Assembly (NCBI GenBank): GCA_032209605.1
Contig: JASFXZ010000035.1
Span: 4,751,748-4,815,747, forward strand
Direction of reading: 5' to 3'
Length of the DNA stretch: 64,000 nucleotides
Source of the DNA: Mactromeris polynyma
Lineage: Eukaryota > Mollusca > Bivalvia > Venerida > Mactridae
Under the pieces are notes generated by a model. The model had not been told where the DNA came from and did no database searches. It worked only from the letters and a program-made list of their open reading frames with translations. Positions 1 through 11,558 of this stretch are shown piece after piece (positions within the stretch are counted from its first letter, which is position 1; every line of letters starts with the position of its first letter). Both the position numbers and the translations under genes were made by a program.

Positions 1-225
1 CATCAGCTTCCAAAACATTTACGGTCACATCATGTGGATTTAGCATCAAAATTGTGTGTAGCAATGGAACAAAATGATCAACAAAGAAACTTGTACATAG
101 TTACGTGGTTTCGTTAACATCCACATGATTAGCTAATGCAAATTATCGTTAATGTTATCATGAATTTATTTCAGATTCCAGTGCAAGTCCGTTTCTTTGG
201 GACAGGCCGTATGACAGCAAATTAG
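1..225 (+). CDS. 3' end of a host gene, last two exons (partial, unidentified)
   Basis: Frame 1 is open from base 1 to base 99 and reads like protein (HQLPKHLRSHHVDL, then ASKLCVAMEQNDQQRNLYI). A GT follows at 100-101. A pyrimidine-rich acceptor ending in CAG lies at 172-174. Joining 99 to 175 in phase 0 continues as IPVQVRFFGTGRMTAN and stops at 223-225. AATAAA at 296-301 fits a 3' end. The donor (GTTACG) is weak. If another donor were used, the frame reading SSASPFLWDRPYD and stopping at 258-260 would be possible. The rest of the gene lies upstream of the window and I cannot assign a family. Confidence 0.45.
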
Positions 226-295
226 TTCATGCTATAAGTAAAAGTTTGAAGTATATGTAGCCCATATGGATATTGAGTTGTGTTTACAAGTGTGA

Positions 296-301
296 AATAA
301 A
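296..301 (+). terminator. poly(A) signal of the gene ending at 225
   Basis: AATAAA, followed by overlapping A-rich AATAAA-like hexamers to about 312, about 70 bases after the probable stop codon. It is the only support for the 3' end besides the exon reading. Confidence 0.45.
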
Positions 302-3300
302 ATAAAAATAAATGAAATTAAGTATAATATAAATGTTTCCGTTGTTGTTGTTGTTTTAATAGAATCTGAAATGTTTATAAAAGAGAGAGAATAAGTAGCT
401 ACATTGCATCCATGACTTGATTTCTATCTCTACATTGTCATTAATCACTGAACCGACGAAACCACATGGAAAGTGTAAAAAATCTCATTTCAAATCAAAT
501 TTCAACTACCAGACTGCATGCAGGCATGAAATATATATATAATTTACTAGTTAACAAAATCAACACAAAGTACCAATTAAATAACTAGATTACGTGATTA
601 TCTTTCTGACCAGAGTGCCAAAATACCTATACCTGCGTGAAGATGCTAAACATAAATATTTGATCAAAATTAAGATTTTGTCGGATTAACGCCGAGTTAA
701 TTACAGTCTGTTTGATAATTTCATAATTCTTTTTCTTTCAATCAAAGACATCCCGAGTGAAATCCAGTTCATGAAATCATGAACTTTTCAAAAACTTCAA
801 GAATAGTTCATGAACTGGTCTTCAACAGTTCTTCATTTGTGTTCATGAACTTTTGGACATGAACCGTCTTTGAATTATGTTCATGAACAGTTCATGAACA
901 ATTGAAGAATACTGCTAATAACATTTATAAAATTATTCCATTTACCAAATCTGTTACTATTTTAATGTAAAATGAAAGTTTCAAGTCATAAATAGTAATG
1001 TACATGTATGGTATGCTTTAAGGGAGCGAATGTGGTATGACTGTCTTGACTATAGTATACAGGGGTTCCACTAGTCTCCAAAAGTCAAGGGTCACTGACC
1101 CTTGGGCCTGAAATTTGGAGGGTCATTTTCAAAACTTCAGGGGTCATCCATTTTTACGATGTTGATGGATCGAATGCTCAACATGTTTTGTATATACTGA
1201 TTGTCTGTGCTATTTATATGTGCTATGCAACCAACAGCATGTATGTACCAAGTCTTGTTAAGAAAATATACATGTGAGGTCATCATTAAAAAAATATTGA
1301 TTTGGCATAACCATATCCATAAAAATATAGAACAGGTACAATATAAACAAAAACGGTGAGTACACAACGAACGGCATTTATAAAACTGATCTGAATTGAC
1401 TATTATAATATTCATTTCTTGTAAAAGACGGAGCGGGCGACATCATGGACCGTACGGTACGGATTTTATCGTATACTAGACCCGAAAACGAAAGTGATTG
1501 CATGGATATTCCCGTTCATCCACTACGCAGGCTAGTTTGCATTGTACAATCGATACTTCAACTTTATCCTCCAAAGAACGAACATTAAGTGTTGTATTTT
1601 AATTCAAGAAGTACGGGCATAGATCGTAATAATTAATACTATAGGCTGTAAGAGCTGAGTCTCTGTAACAAAGTTCGCTGTATCCCTCAGTACTAAGCAA
1701 TGCGACAATGTATACAGTGTACTTGATGCAGCTATATTATAATATACATAGAGTTAAACCATATTCCTTGCACAGCCACTGATAGATTTGTTGATTTCTG
1801 TTGAGTTAACTTGTCATGGACAGTTGAACATTAAATTTAACATTATTTAGGCATGATGAAATTGGAATTTGCAATTTTGTTATTTCTTTCAAAAGTATTA
1901 TTTATTCATGGCAAATGAAGTTCATTGCAAAACATAAGAAAATTGACACTGTTGCAAAATTATGTCACTTCCAAGACTTAAACTAACATTTTTTTAATAT
2001 TTTGAATAATTTTAGTAAATTACCTCCCTTTATCAATAATTACATATTTTTTATTTTTTCCAATATTTAAACTACTGTGAAATTAAATTAAACATACATT
2101 GTACAATTTATTTTAATTGTGTTTAGTTACCATATATATAGAAGGGAAAGGACAGACTACTTTAACCAATGAGGTATGGCTAAATACCTTGAATAGTTCA
2201 TGACCTGTTCCAAGTAATTAGTATCTTGAACAATTCATGATCTGAGAACATGAAGTATAAGTGAGACTATGATGCTTTATCCTGTCACTTGCCGTAATTT
2301 CGACCCGATAACAGGGTGCCTGATATTTTTTGCTTTATCAGGTCACTTGGTCACATGACTTTTATCTCACGTCACATGACCACGTGACTAGCCGGAATAT
2401 TTTTGGGAAAGTATCGCGATGTTATCTTTTTTCCGGACTTACTAAAACTATGGATTTTTCAATTGAATTCTATCGCAAATTTCATCTTTCTTGTATTATG
2501 CATACCATAAAATGATCATTTCCCCAAAATGGTTCTGTTTTCATTCAAACATTGCTAAAATCTTATCCGTTACTCGATCTGCATTTTGACCCGAATTTAA
2601 GTGCTTTTATACTGAAAGTGGAACACGTAGTAAACAACGTAGTCAAACAAATTGTCGGATGTTTACACCATTGGAACAAAATCATGTCGGAAATTTGAGT
2701 TCTTCTGCGTTTGAACTCCATCAGGGATGACCGTACGGTCGAGGTTCTCAATAAAATAACGTATTGATCAGTAGCAATAGCAGTACGTACCCCACCCATC
2801 TCAATTTTAGAATCCAAGTCCGGTTTCATCCATATGTCATTATGTGCCGAAAATTCCTTTGCAATCGTAAATGACACTGATAAACTGAATCCGCATATTT
2901 TCGTTGTTTTCTTGTGCAGTTTTAAATGTCCAAATATTAATGAAATAAATGTAAATATCACTTCTTTTCACGCGTTCTGTGGCACTTGACATTTCTCATC
3001 ATTTGTAAACAAACCGTGGGAAATTGCGTAATAACTAATTGTAATATCTAATCTTGACTATAACGAAATCGTTGCAAATTCTTAGATTTGTTATTGAAGT
3101 ATATTCATCAGATGTTCGCAAACGCAAATAAATTCGTATTGCCACTGAAAATGTGTCAGACTCATGGGAACTATTTCTCTCGGCGTAAGGTGCTAACCAC
3201 ACTTATATTCAATACGTCATAAGAGATTCAATACGTCACAAATTAATTACGTCACAATTTAGGGGATGTAACTCGGTTTTATGTAAAATTAAAGGTATTT

Positions 3301-3335
3301 CCCCCTTACTTAACACAAGAAGTGACAGGATAAAT
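302..3335. other. Intergenic, AT-rich, no gene seen
   Basis: I see no convincing exon here. It holds a (GTT)n run near 340-356, a short dispersed repeat at 378-401, the GTTCATGAAC cluster described separately, a perfect palindrome AAGGGTCACTGACCCTT near 1086-1102, and otherwise unremarkable AT-rich DNA. The 132-codon open frame at 2563-2961 (-) has no recognisable domain and is not called. Confidence 0.5.
776..902. repeat. Cluster of GTTCATGAAC palindromes
   Basis: Within about 125 bases the palindrome GTTCATGAAC, or a one-base variant, occurs at least five times (near 778, 808, 841, 879 and 889). Looser copies occur near 2196 and 2235. The half-site AGTTCA resembles a nuclear-receptor half-site (RGKTCA) arranged as an inverted repeat with no spacer. 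That reading is inference. A decayed tandem repeat explains it equally well. Confidence 0.5.
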
Positions 3336-3965
3336 AGAATAATAGGTTAGTGACGTGGAATGAAAGTTTATCAGGCTCGGCTCCGGTAGTTATCGGGTGA
3401 GCCGCAGGCTCACCGATAAATTCCTCCGCCTTGCCTGATAAACTTTTTTATTCCACGTCACTAACCGGGTCCCACTAAAAAGTGCGACTAGGTGAGCCGA
3501 GGTGAGACGAAGCGAAAAAATACCTTTAATGCATGATTTATGATTATAAATGAATGAAAACATACTTATATATGTTGATATATACTATTTCTACCGATAT
3601 ATTACATTTTTTTTAGTTTAGAATAGTTTAAAAAAATCGTCGTAAAAATCCAACTTTCGCAAAAACATGGCGGCGCTCTGTACAGATAACATCGTTGTGA
3701 TAATCACAATTTGCAAGAGCGCCGCCATGTTTTTGCGAAAGTTGGATTTTTACGACGATTTTTTTTAACTATTCAAAACTAAAAAAAAATGTAATATATC
3801 GGTAGATATAGTATATATCAACATATATAAGTATGTTTTCATTCATTTATAATCATAAATCATGCATTAAAGGTATTTTTTCGCTACGTCACACTTCGTG
3901 ACTTCGTCTCACCTCGGCTCACCTAGTCGCACTTTTTAGTGGGACCGTCACTAACCTATTATTCT
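3336..3965. mobile_element. Small inverted-repeat element (MITE), split by an inner foldback element
   Basis: The left end reads agaataataggttagtgac and continues through gtggaat and ...tttatcaggc. Its reverse complement is found as gcctgataaac... and attccacgtcactaacc (to 3466), completed after the inserted element by tattattct (3957-3965). Removing the inner insertion and one copy of its 10-bp target duplication restores a roughly 140-bp hairpin element. No coding capacity. The middle (3376-3430) has its own small inverted repeat. Confidence 0.65.
3467..3946. mobile_element. 480-bp foldback element with about 212-bp arms and 10-bp target duplication
   Basis: Left arm 3467-3679 and right arm 3716-3946 are near-perfect reverse complements around a 36-bp loop (3680-3715). 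The ends read GGTCCCACTAAAAAGTGCG and its complement. The flanks 3457-3466 and 3947-3956 are both gtcactaacc, a 10-bp target duplication. Arms this long with a 9-10 bp duplication are typical of Mutator-like foldback elements, so that superfamily is the best guess. No transposase is encoded. The high arm identity suggests fairly recent origin. Confidence 0.75.
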
Positions 3966-4667
3966 CTATATATAGAAAAAAAATCATGAACCTGTAATGA
4001 ACTGAATTGTTTTCCAATGGCTGTTTTAATATTTTGCCTGCAAAAATGACATTTTTTTCTGGAAGAACTAAAAATTGCTTTAATACTACGATGCTAATGA
4101 GCATACACAGACGACGGGATGTTTTCATGTATCAATCATCTAGAGAGTGATTTAAAATTTAAATCAACGGATACTTACTGTGTTTGGTTAGAATACTCCT
4201 GCATGATCATCACCCTCTCTCATCACATTCCTTGAATATTGAATAGCTCTAGAGTATTCTCGCGATGAGTCAATAGTCTAATTCACAATTAACATCCTTT
4301 CACATGTCAATATTTTATTTCACACCATAGAATATTATATGCTCGTGATTACAAATATTTGAAACTTTTTAACAAATAAAGCGCGCATTTTCCTTCCCAC
4401 TACTTCATAATTACTTCCGGTTTCGGTCTACACCAAACAAACATACACAAAGTGTGACAAAGTAGCGGAAAGTGACATTATACCGCGCCTGAACTAACAT
4501 ATTATATCTGGGACCAATACCAGTACATGTAATTATGTGTCCATAATTGGTGTATTCCGAAAATTGCCGAAGATGTCTGAGTAAATATCGTGTACACTCG
4601 GCACTTTGTGTAAGAGGTCAGCTAGTGACTGTGTTAATTAATTGTGGCGCTTTTGTCGTATAATTTG

Positions 4668-4742
4668 TAGGTAGGTAGGTAGGTGTGTGGGTGTTTGGGT
4701 AGGTAAGTAGGTGTAAAGGTAGGTATATGTGTAGGTATGTAG
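4668..4742. repeat. (GTAG)n-like simple repeat
   Basis: Degenerate run of gtag/gtgt/ggta units just outside the hAT-like terminus. Ordinary microsatellite. Confidence 0.75.
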
Positions 4743-4744
4743 GC

Positions 4745-4759
4745 CAGGGGCGTAGCTAG
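4745..4759. repeat. hAT-type terminal inverted repeat (one end only)
   Basis: CAGGGGCGTAGCTAG matches the CAGGGGCG... style of hAT element ends and lies downstream of the hAT transposase remnant on its 3' side. No matching CTAGCTACGCCCCTG is visible to the right of 7197, so the other end is lost or diverged. Confidence 0.45.
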
Positions 4760-4939
4760 ACCTGAACAAAATATACGCACAACGAGGCAGGAATATTTTT
4801 TGGAAATATAGATGCCAAATGCCGAGTTCTGACGTATTTCGGCTGCTAAAATTTTGAAATTTGTATCCTTCTCAGGACAATATTTACCTGGTATGTTTTT
4901 TACTTTATATAAAATGTTTCGATCTCTCTCCAGGTTTCA

Positions 4940-7197
4940 TCAGGCGGTGATGGGCACATAGAACAACGACCTTTCAGCGGATGCTGTTGAGACAGGCATT
5001 GTCAACAATACCTTCAGTATCGAATGCAGGTTTGGGTAAACCTGGTAGCTGGCATTGACAGCTTCTACAAGTTTTTTAAAGGCGGCACCACGACCTATAC
5101 TTCAACATTTCTAGTTCAGTATCTATTGTTTCCCTATCAATGAATTGAGCATATTCCTGCTTAATCTCTTCCCACATTGCCGGGGTGAGCTGTCCAATTT
5201 TGTGAGACAAGAGATACTGTGCCTTCATTCTTGGTCCAGAAATATAAAGCCTGTCTTCAAGCTGGGTCAGAAGATGGTCCATGAAAGGGATGAATAAATT
5301 CAACCTCCAATATTCTTTCACTGTGTTTGCCTCAATATTATTCCTGTGTATCTGCCTAGCAGCCACTCTCGGGCGGGAAACTGGAATGTTCTGCTGGTCA
5401 GCTTGGTCTGCAGCTTTCTGCCGCAGTTCATTGAAAAAAGTCATGTCCACCTCTCTTTTCACGTGGTATACCCTGTAACACTAGTGCATGTTCTGATGCT
5501 TTCACGAGGTTGCAGGTTGGGTCTTGTATGGACTCAGAAAGGGGATTAAGAAAGTCAAGTGGACTACTGGCGACACAAAGGACAATGACGAAGTCAAATG
5601 ACAGCATAGCCTTTTGTAAAGACGACGTAGCTGACATCGTGTCCATGCCTACTTTTAGATCAGTAAGCGTTTCTAATGTTGCTGCAAAGTTCTTGTGAAA
5701 ATCAGAGACGCTTTCATAGTGTTGGGACCATATGGTTGGGCAAAGTTTCTTAAGTTGTTCACCATTGTCACTGTGCTGCATATATATGCCAATTCGCTTC
5801 GGTGAACTGGTAAGAAAGAATAGGATTATCCCTACAACAGTGAACATGGACTGAACAAAAGCTACTCTACAGGCATGGCATATTGCTAAGTTGAGACGAT
5901 GGTTCCGACAGTATACATACTTAGCATTTGGATACACTTTTGCAAACCTTGCCTGTACACCCCGAATCCTGCCAGACATGTTGCCAGCACCGTCATACAC
6001 CCTTGACCTATGATGAAATTGGGGTTGAGGTTGTGCTTTCTTATTTCATCTATGAGGAGAGCGTGCAATGCTTCGCCTGTTGTACTCTCGGTTGCCACAA
6101 ATGACAAAAACTCCTCATGAACCATGTGCAGAACTGAACCTTGCCTGTCTACATATCGCAGGCAAAATGCAAACTGTTATATGTCACTCACATCTGCAGA
6201 TTCATCTGCCAATATGGTAAAGTATTTTGCGTCATTACAACGCTGATTAATTGAATTGGATATTTGTTGGCCACAGAGTGAAATAAATTCGTTTTGAATT
6301 TCGGGACTCATGTAAGTAGCATGCTTTGGAGCAGATGTAATATGAGTTTGAAGAACATCTTCTGTTTTTGCGCGGAAGTTAATAAGCGCTTGGAAATTGC
6401 TCTTGTCATCAGTTTTGCCACGGAGTGCTATATTTTGGCGACCACAGAGAATGATTGCTTCAATTATGGAGGTCAAAGCTTGTCTGTTCTTTTGAACCTT
6501 ATTTTTGTAGGCATTAGACCCAAACTCGACAATGTTCTGTTCTTCTTTGTTGCAGATTTTAACAAAATGGTCGGCTTTTACCAGAGCATTAACATGTTGC
6601 GATGAGCATTTATAAAGACTCGACGACCTTTTTGGCATTGCTCCAATCAGTAAGTGGGCGAACAACAAGAACATTTTCAGCAGTGCTGAAAGCATAACAC
6701 GGAGCAAAAAATATTCCATCCAAAAGTGGACTGCACAATAAGCAGGGAAATTGTTCAGAATTGAACACAAAGTCTGGCACACGCCTCGTCTTTTTACCGC
6801 ACACTCTTAACGGCGCAACCCAATCCTTTGAAGTCAGCAGGGAATATTTCTGAGTTTCAGTCATCCGTATTCTCTGCTTGATATCAAGGTTTCCTACATC
6901 TAGGAAGCGTGCACCAAGAGAACGTGAAGTAGAGTTACTCTTACTAGATCTTGTCAAAGAAGCAGCAGAACAATCAAAATCTGTCTTCGGTTTGTCATCC
7001 GTGGCGGCAGAATTATCACAGTTTGAATTGGTGATAGATCTAGTCTGACTCTCATGCGAAGATGCTGGGCTTACTATGGTCTTACAGTTATCTTCTGGAG
7101 GGTTTGATCTAGTACCTGAACCAGGTGGACTGTTGTCCCTTTTAAAGGCTTTGAAAAGGGTGGTTTGTCCGGGTATTAGGCGTACTGATCTCTTCAT
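4940..7197 (-). pseudogene. Decayed hAT-family transposase (ZMYM1/TTF-type group)
   Basis: Reading leftwards from an ATG at 7197: a Ser/Asn-rich N-terminus of about 110 residues, a TTF-like zinc region (DWVAPLRVCG, PCLLC, FFAPCYAF), a DUF4371-like stretch ending FTILADESADVSD (6177-6250), the segment YDGAGNMSGRIRGVQARF and YVYCRNHRLNLAI (5880-6000), and a C-terminal dimerisation motif MPVSTASAERS near 4970-5005. These pieces lie in different frames. One in-frame TAA is at 6177-6179. Frame changes occur near 6620, 6000, 5450, 5085 and 4965. In intact relatives the protein is one ORF of about 700-800 residues that cuts and pastes DNA in the nucleus. This copy cannot encode it. Confidence 0.8.
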
Positions 7198-7592
7198 ATC
7201 TACGATACATATCTAGATTCTAAATAGATCTAGAGTGAGATCCCACGACAGAGAAACGAACGACACTTGATCCAGAGATAGATCTAGCTGTAGAATCTAG
7301 ATCTATATGAAGTTTAAGTGTGCGTTTATTTATTATATTTTATTTATTGTATTGCTAAATTTTACTACACCTAGGTCTATTTACAAACTTTTAATCTAAC
7401 ACAACTTCAGATAGCTCCAATAAGCGCAAATTTCGATTTACTAGATCTGCTAATTTGTCAACTAGCAAATGGAGTTGAATATTATAGATATAATGTGAAT
7501 AGTTCACATGCATGTGTTCACTGCTTTAAATGAAGAAATTTCACATTTTTGTACATGCGATAGATCCTTTAAATATTATTTTAATGTGTTTC

Positions 7593-7651
7593 AAAAGAGA
7601 GAGAATACATGTACGTAGCTACAGGGAACGCCACATACGTAAGACAGTGCC
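7593..7651. repeat. Dispersed repeat, copy A
   Basis: The sequence aaaagagagagaata, then (c)gtagctacaggg, acgccacatacgtaagaca and gtgcc recurs at 22598-22650 with a few changes. Its first 24 bases recur at 378-401. It is short and non-coding, probably a fragment of a dispersed element whose ends I cannot define. Confidence 0.6.
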
Positions 7652-7881
7652 TCCTCTCGCAAACCTCCGGGAAAACAACAATCCACAAAACACAAGGCAT
7701 TTAAGGAGGTTAAAGGGTATACGTGTATGTTAAGGAATTTAAAACTAACATAAATATGTCTATTTAGAAAACTAAAACCAAAACACAAAAAACGACTGTT
7801 AAGGTGTGTTATAAAACAGCATTGTAGAGAGAAAAGGTTTCTCGGTAGTGTTAAATGACGTCATATGTATAATAAAATATC

Positions 7882-9632
7882 TAGTGTTGTCCAGTGTCTT
7901 ATATATCCATGTTCTACATGTATTGTCCTGTGTTTTGTCTCTTATGTTGAACAGTAGTCCAGTATTGTATATATCTACGTTCAACATGTATTATCCTGTG
8001 TTTTCTGTCTCTTATGTGGGACAGTTGTCCAGTGTCTTATATATCCATGTTCTACATGTATTGTCCTGTGTTTTCTGTCTCTTATGTGGGACAGTTGTCC
8101 AGTGTCTTATATATCCATGTTCTACATGTATTGTCCTGTGTTTTCTGTCTCTTATGTGGGACAGTTATCCAGTGTCTTATATATCCATGTTCTACATGTA
8201 TTGTCCTGTGTTTTCTGTCTCTTATGTGGGACAGTTGTCCAGTGTCTTATATATCCATGTTATACATGTATTGTCCTGTGTTTTGTCTCTTATGTTGGAC
8301 AGTAGTCCAGTGTCTTATATATCCATGTTCTACATGTATTGTCCTGTGTTTTGTCTCTTATGTGGGACAGTAGTCCAGTGTCTTATATATTCATGCTCTA
8401 CATGTATTATCCTGTGTTTTGTCTCTTATGTTGGACAGTAGTCCAGTGTCTTATATATCCATGTTCTACATGTATTGTCCTGTGTTTTCTGTCTCTTATG
8501 TGGGGAAGTTGTCCAGTGTCTTATATATCCATGTTCTACATGTATTATCCCGTGTTTTCTGTCTCTTATGTGGGACAGTTGTCCAGTGTCTTATATGTCC
8601 ATGTTCTACATGTATTGTCCTGTGTTTTCTGTCTCTTATGTTGGACAGTTGTCCAGTATTTTATATATCTATGTTCTACATGTATTATCCTGTGTTTTGT
8701 CTTTTATGTTAAACAGTTGACCAATATTGTATATATTCATGCTCTACATGTATTATCCTGTGTTTTGTCTCTTATGTTGGACAGTAGTCCAGTGTCTTAT
8801 ATATCCATGTTATACATGTATTATCCTGTGTTTTCTGTCTCTTATGTGGGACAGTTGTCCAGTATTTTATATATCCATGTTCTACATGTATTATCCCGTG
8901 TTTTCTGTCTCTTATGTGGGACAGTAGGCCAGTGTCTTATATATCCATGTTCTATATGTATTATCCCGTGTTTTCTGTCTCTTATGTGGGACAGTTGTCC
9001 AGTGTCTTATATATCCATGTTCTATATGTATTATCCCGTGTTTTCTGTCTCTTATGTGGGACAGTTGTCCAGTGTCTTATATATCCATGTTCTACATGTA
9101 TTATCCTGTGTTTTCTGTCTCTTATGTGGGACAGTTGTCCAGTGTCTTACATATCCATGTTCTATATGTATTATCCCGTGTTTTCTGTCTCTTATGTGGG
9201 ACAGTTGTCCAGTGTCTTATATATCCATGTTCTATATGTATTGTCTTGTGTTTTTTGTCTCTTATGTTGGACAGTAGTCCAGTGTCTTATATATCCATGT
9301 TCTATATGTATTGTCTTGTGTTTTTTGTCTCTTATGTTGGACAGCTGTCCAGTGTCTTATATATCCATGTTCTATATGTATTGTCTTGTGTTTTTTGTCC
9401 CTTATGTTGGACAGCTGTCCAGTGTCTTATATATCCATGTTCTATATGTATTATCCTGTGTTTTGTCTTTTATGTTAAACAGTTGACCAATATTGTATAT
9501 ATTCATGCTCTACATGTATTATCCTGTGTTTTGTCTCTTATGTTGGACAGTAGTCCAGTGTCTTATATATCCATGTTCTATATGTATAATCCCGTGTTTT
9601 TTGTCTCTTATGTTGGACAGCTGTCCAGTATT
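7882..9632 (+). repeat. 70-bp minisatellite, about 25 copies
   Basis: The unit contains atatccatgttctacatgta, ttgtcctgtgttttctgtct and cttatgtgggacagttgtcc, with a strict 70-bp period across 8041-8251 and 68-bp variants lacking one 'ct'. An aberrant unit (tatgttaaacagttgaccaa) appears at about 8706 and again at about 9472. That shows a block of about 770 bp was duplicated as a higher-order unit. Because 70 is not a multiple of three, long open frames appear in all three forward frames. They are artefacts of the repeat. Confidence 0.95.
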
Positions 9633-10022
9633 TTTTTTCTTATTTACACTGTTCGTTTTATTTGGAATATTGTTGAATACGTACGAAGTTGGGTGCACCC
9701 TGTTACAAAGTTAAACCCCACATCAGTGTGTTTGCCATTCCTCTTCACTCATCATTTATGGTTGTGTCTTGTATCCCTTTTGCTATTGTAATTGATGAAT
9801 ATTTTATTTCATTTCTATATGTGCTTTGTGGATGGTCGTGTCTTGATAAACTCAAGGTTTTAAGGTCACATAAACTAATCATAATATCGAACCTGGCGCT
9901 AGCGTGTGTCCATTGCAAATGCCTATTTGGTAACTATCCCCATAATGTTGATCTCGGTATAAGTGCCAGGTTAAGTGTTAGGTTTGTATTCAACAAAGTC
10001 TGTTTGGATTGTTTAAATGCTA
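9633..10022. other. No feature seen
   Basis: Plain sequence between the 70-bp minisatellite and the outer edge of the Gypsy-1 3' LTR. No exon, repeat or structured element recognised. Confidence 0.5.
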
Positions 10023-11497
10023 TGTAGGGTACTTATCACTATATGGAGATTGGATATTTACGATAAATACGTTTACTTAGTGAACTTATCCAATGATACC
10101 AAAAAGATATATTTTTGATGGATACATGCATGTCGGTCAATTCCTATACATAGTTAGTGTTACTGTGTTTGTACCAGTTCGACTTTAAATAAATTTTGTA
10201 ATTGTATTGTATTGCAATGAATAAATTGACACATTATAATGGGCTAGCATGTTGATACCATTCGAAATTGTACTCTATCATTACTATGATAATACAAAAT
10301 CTCATTGAACACTCTGTTGCTCTTCCATGATCGATTCGTAGTTATTGCATTCGGCCATTTCCAACATCTATCGAAGTTAGTCTTCGTATAGTTCCGGTAA
10401 TTTCCGTAGACAAGAAACGAACAAAGAGCATTTAGTTTAAACATATTGTAACACCTCGCTCTTTCTGTTGTCTCTCCGATGTGTGTAAGGAGAAATGTCC
10501 CAAATGATATGTGCGGGTAGCGTGACAGGGACAAGAACAAGGTGTGCGGACAGAAATATCCAACTGGCCAATAATTTGAATAAACTCAGTAATACACAAG
10601 GCGGAGTAACATTTCAATCAGATTTAATAGATCCAAGATTTATAAGTAAATAGCACACGATATATATATCTAAAATGCTGATCAATAGCCTGGCGGGTGA
10701 TGCCGGTCGTTATTCACGGGAAAGGGATAAATAGTAATAGATCTACATAGATCTAACAATCTACAATAATAAATAATAGTTACCAATAATGGTTATGATA
10801 ATGTAGATTCTCATGTATATATGGAAACTATATAGACTCAAGATTGCAACTCTATAAAGTATAATACGGAATTGACGGATGTCAGTCGTGGAGTGAGGTG
10901 AGGAAACGCGGCGGGTGAGGAAACGCGGCGACGTCTCTATATATCAGGACAAGAAACAAATAATAATTATACTATGACACTAACGATTTGTATACACACC
11001 CGAGAATTAGGTCAAGTGAGGAAAACGTCATCGCGCATGCGTATGACGTACGTCAACGAATGGCGACTGCTAGACACATGTGAATGAATAAAGTATACTA
11101 TTCTGGATATTCTGTATTAAATAAAGTATTATGAATTGAATGATCGGTCCAGACAGACAACTGAGGTACAATTCTAAGTGCCGACGTGGGTAAATATGAT
11201 TGACATAGTTTGACATGTTTGTATTTAAGACATTTATAAATGTGATGACCTAATTCTCGGATAGTCAAAACATAACGATGCATAGAAATATCCCAGCAAG
11301 TTGAGAATGATTGATTTACACAGTAAATCAAACAACACGTTCAACAATTGCTGGTGTAAAGTGTATATAATAAGCCACCCCCCTAATTGTGAAATGTACT
11401 ATTAACTATATTAATTTAATTTCTAACTGTTATTTAACATGCATTTATAAGAGAACACAACCAAGATAGAGCTGGCATGATTATGCCAAGCATTACA
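10023..11497 (-). repeat. Gypsy-1 3' LTR (about 1.47 kb)
   Basis: On the minus strand it starts TGTAATGC next to the polypurine tract and ends ACCCTACA, giving TG..CA termini with a TGTA/TACA inverted end. Its last 167 bp (10023-10189) are repeated at 17354-17538, which is how the outer edge was fixed. It includes a 17-bp tandem duplication (gtgaggaaacgcggcg) near 10895-10930. The short open frames inside it have no recognisable product. The start at 11497 rests on the polypurine tract and TG alone. Confidence 0.65.
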
Positions 11498-11500
11498 TTA

Positions 11501-11516
11501 CCCTCCCCGTTCTTTC
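11501..11516 (-). other. Gypsy-1 polypurine tract
   Basis: The minus strand reads GAAAGAACGGGGAGGG, 43 bases after the ORF3 stop and 3 bases before the LTR start. This is the expected primer site for plus-strand DNA synthesis. Its position places ORF3 inside the element. Confidence 0.7.
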
Positions 11517-11558
11517 AATTTCGTCCCCGAAATTTTAAATACTTAATAATATTAAAGT

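Noticed and set aside
2563..2961. 132-codon minus-strand frame
   Set aside because: No recognised domain, hydrophobic N-terminus of low complexity, and no supporting splice or neighbour context.
2278..3331. Inverted pair ttatcctgtcactt / aagtgacaggataa about 1 kb apart as ends of a transposon
   Set aside because: Match is only 14 bases and does not extend. No target duplication and no coding content between.
7848..9791. Overlapping forward open frames of 60-312 codons rich in Ser/Tyr/Cys/Val
   Set aside because: They follow the 70-bp tandem repeat, which rotates through three frames. No domain and no conserved start.
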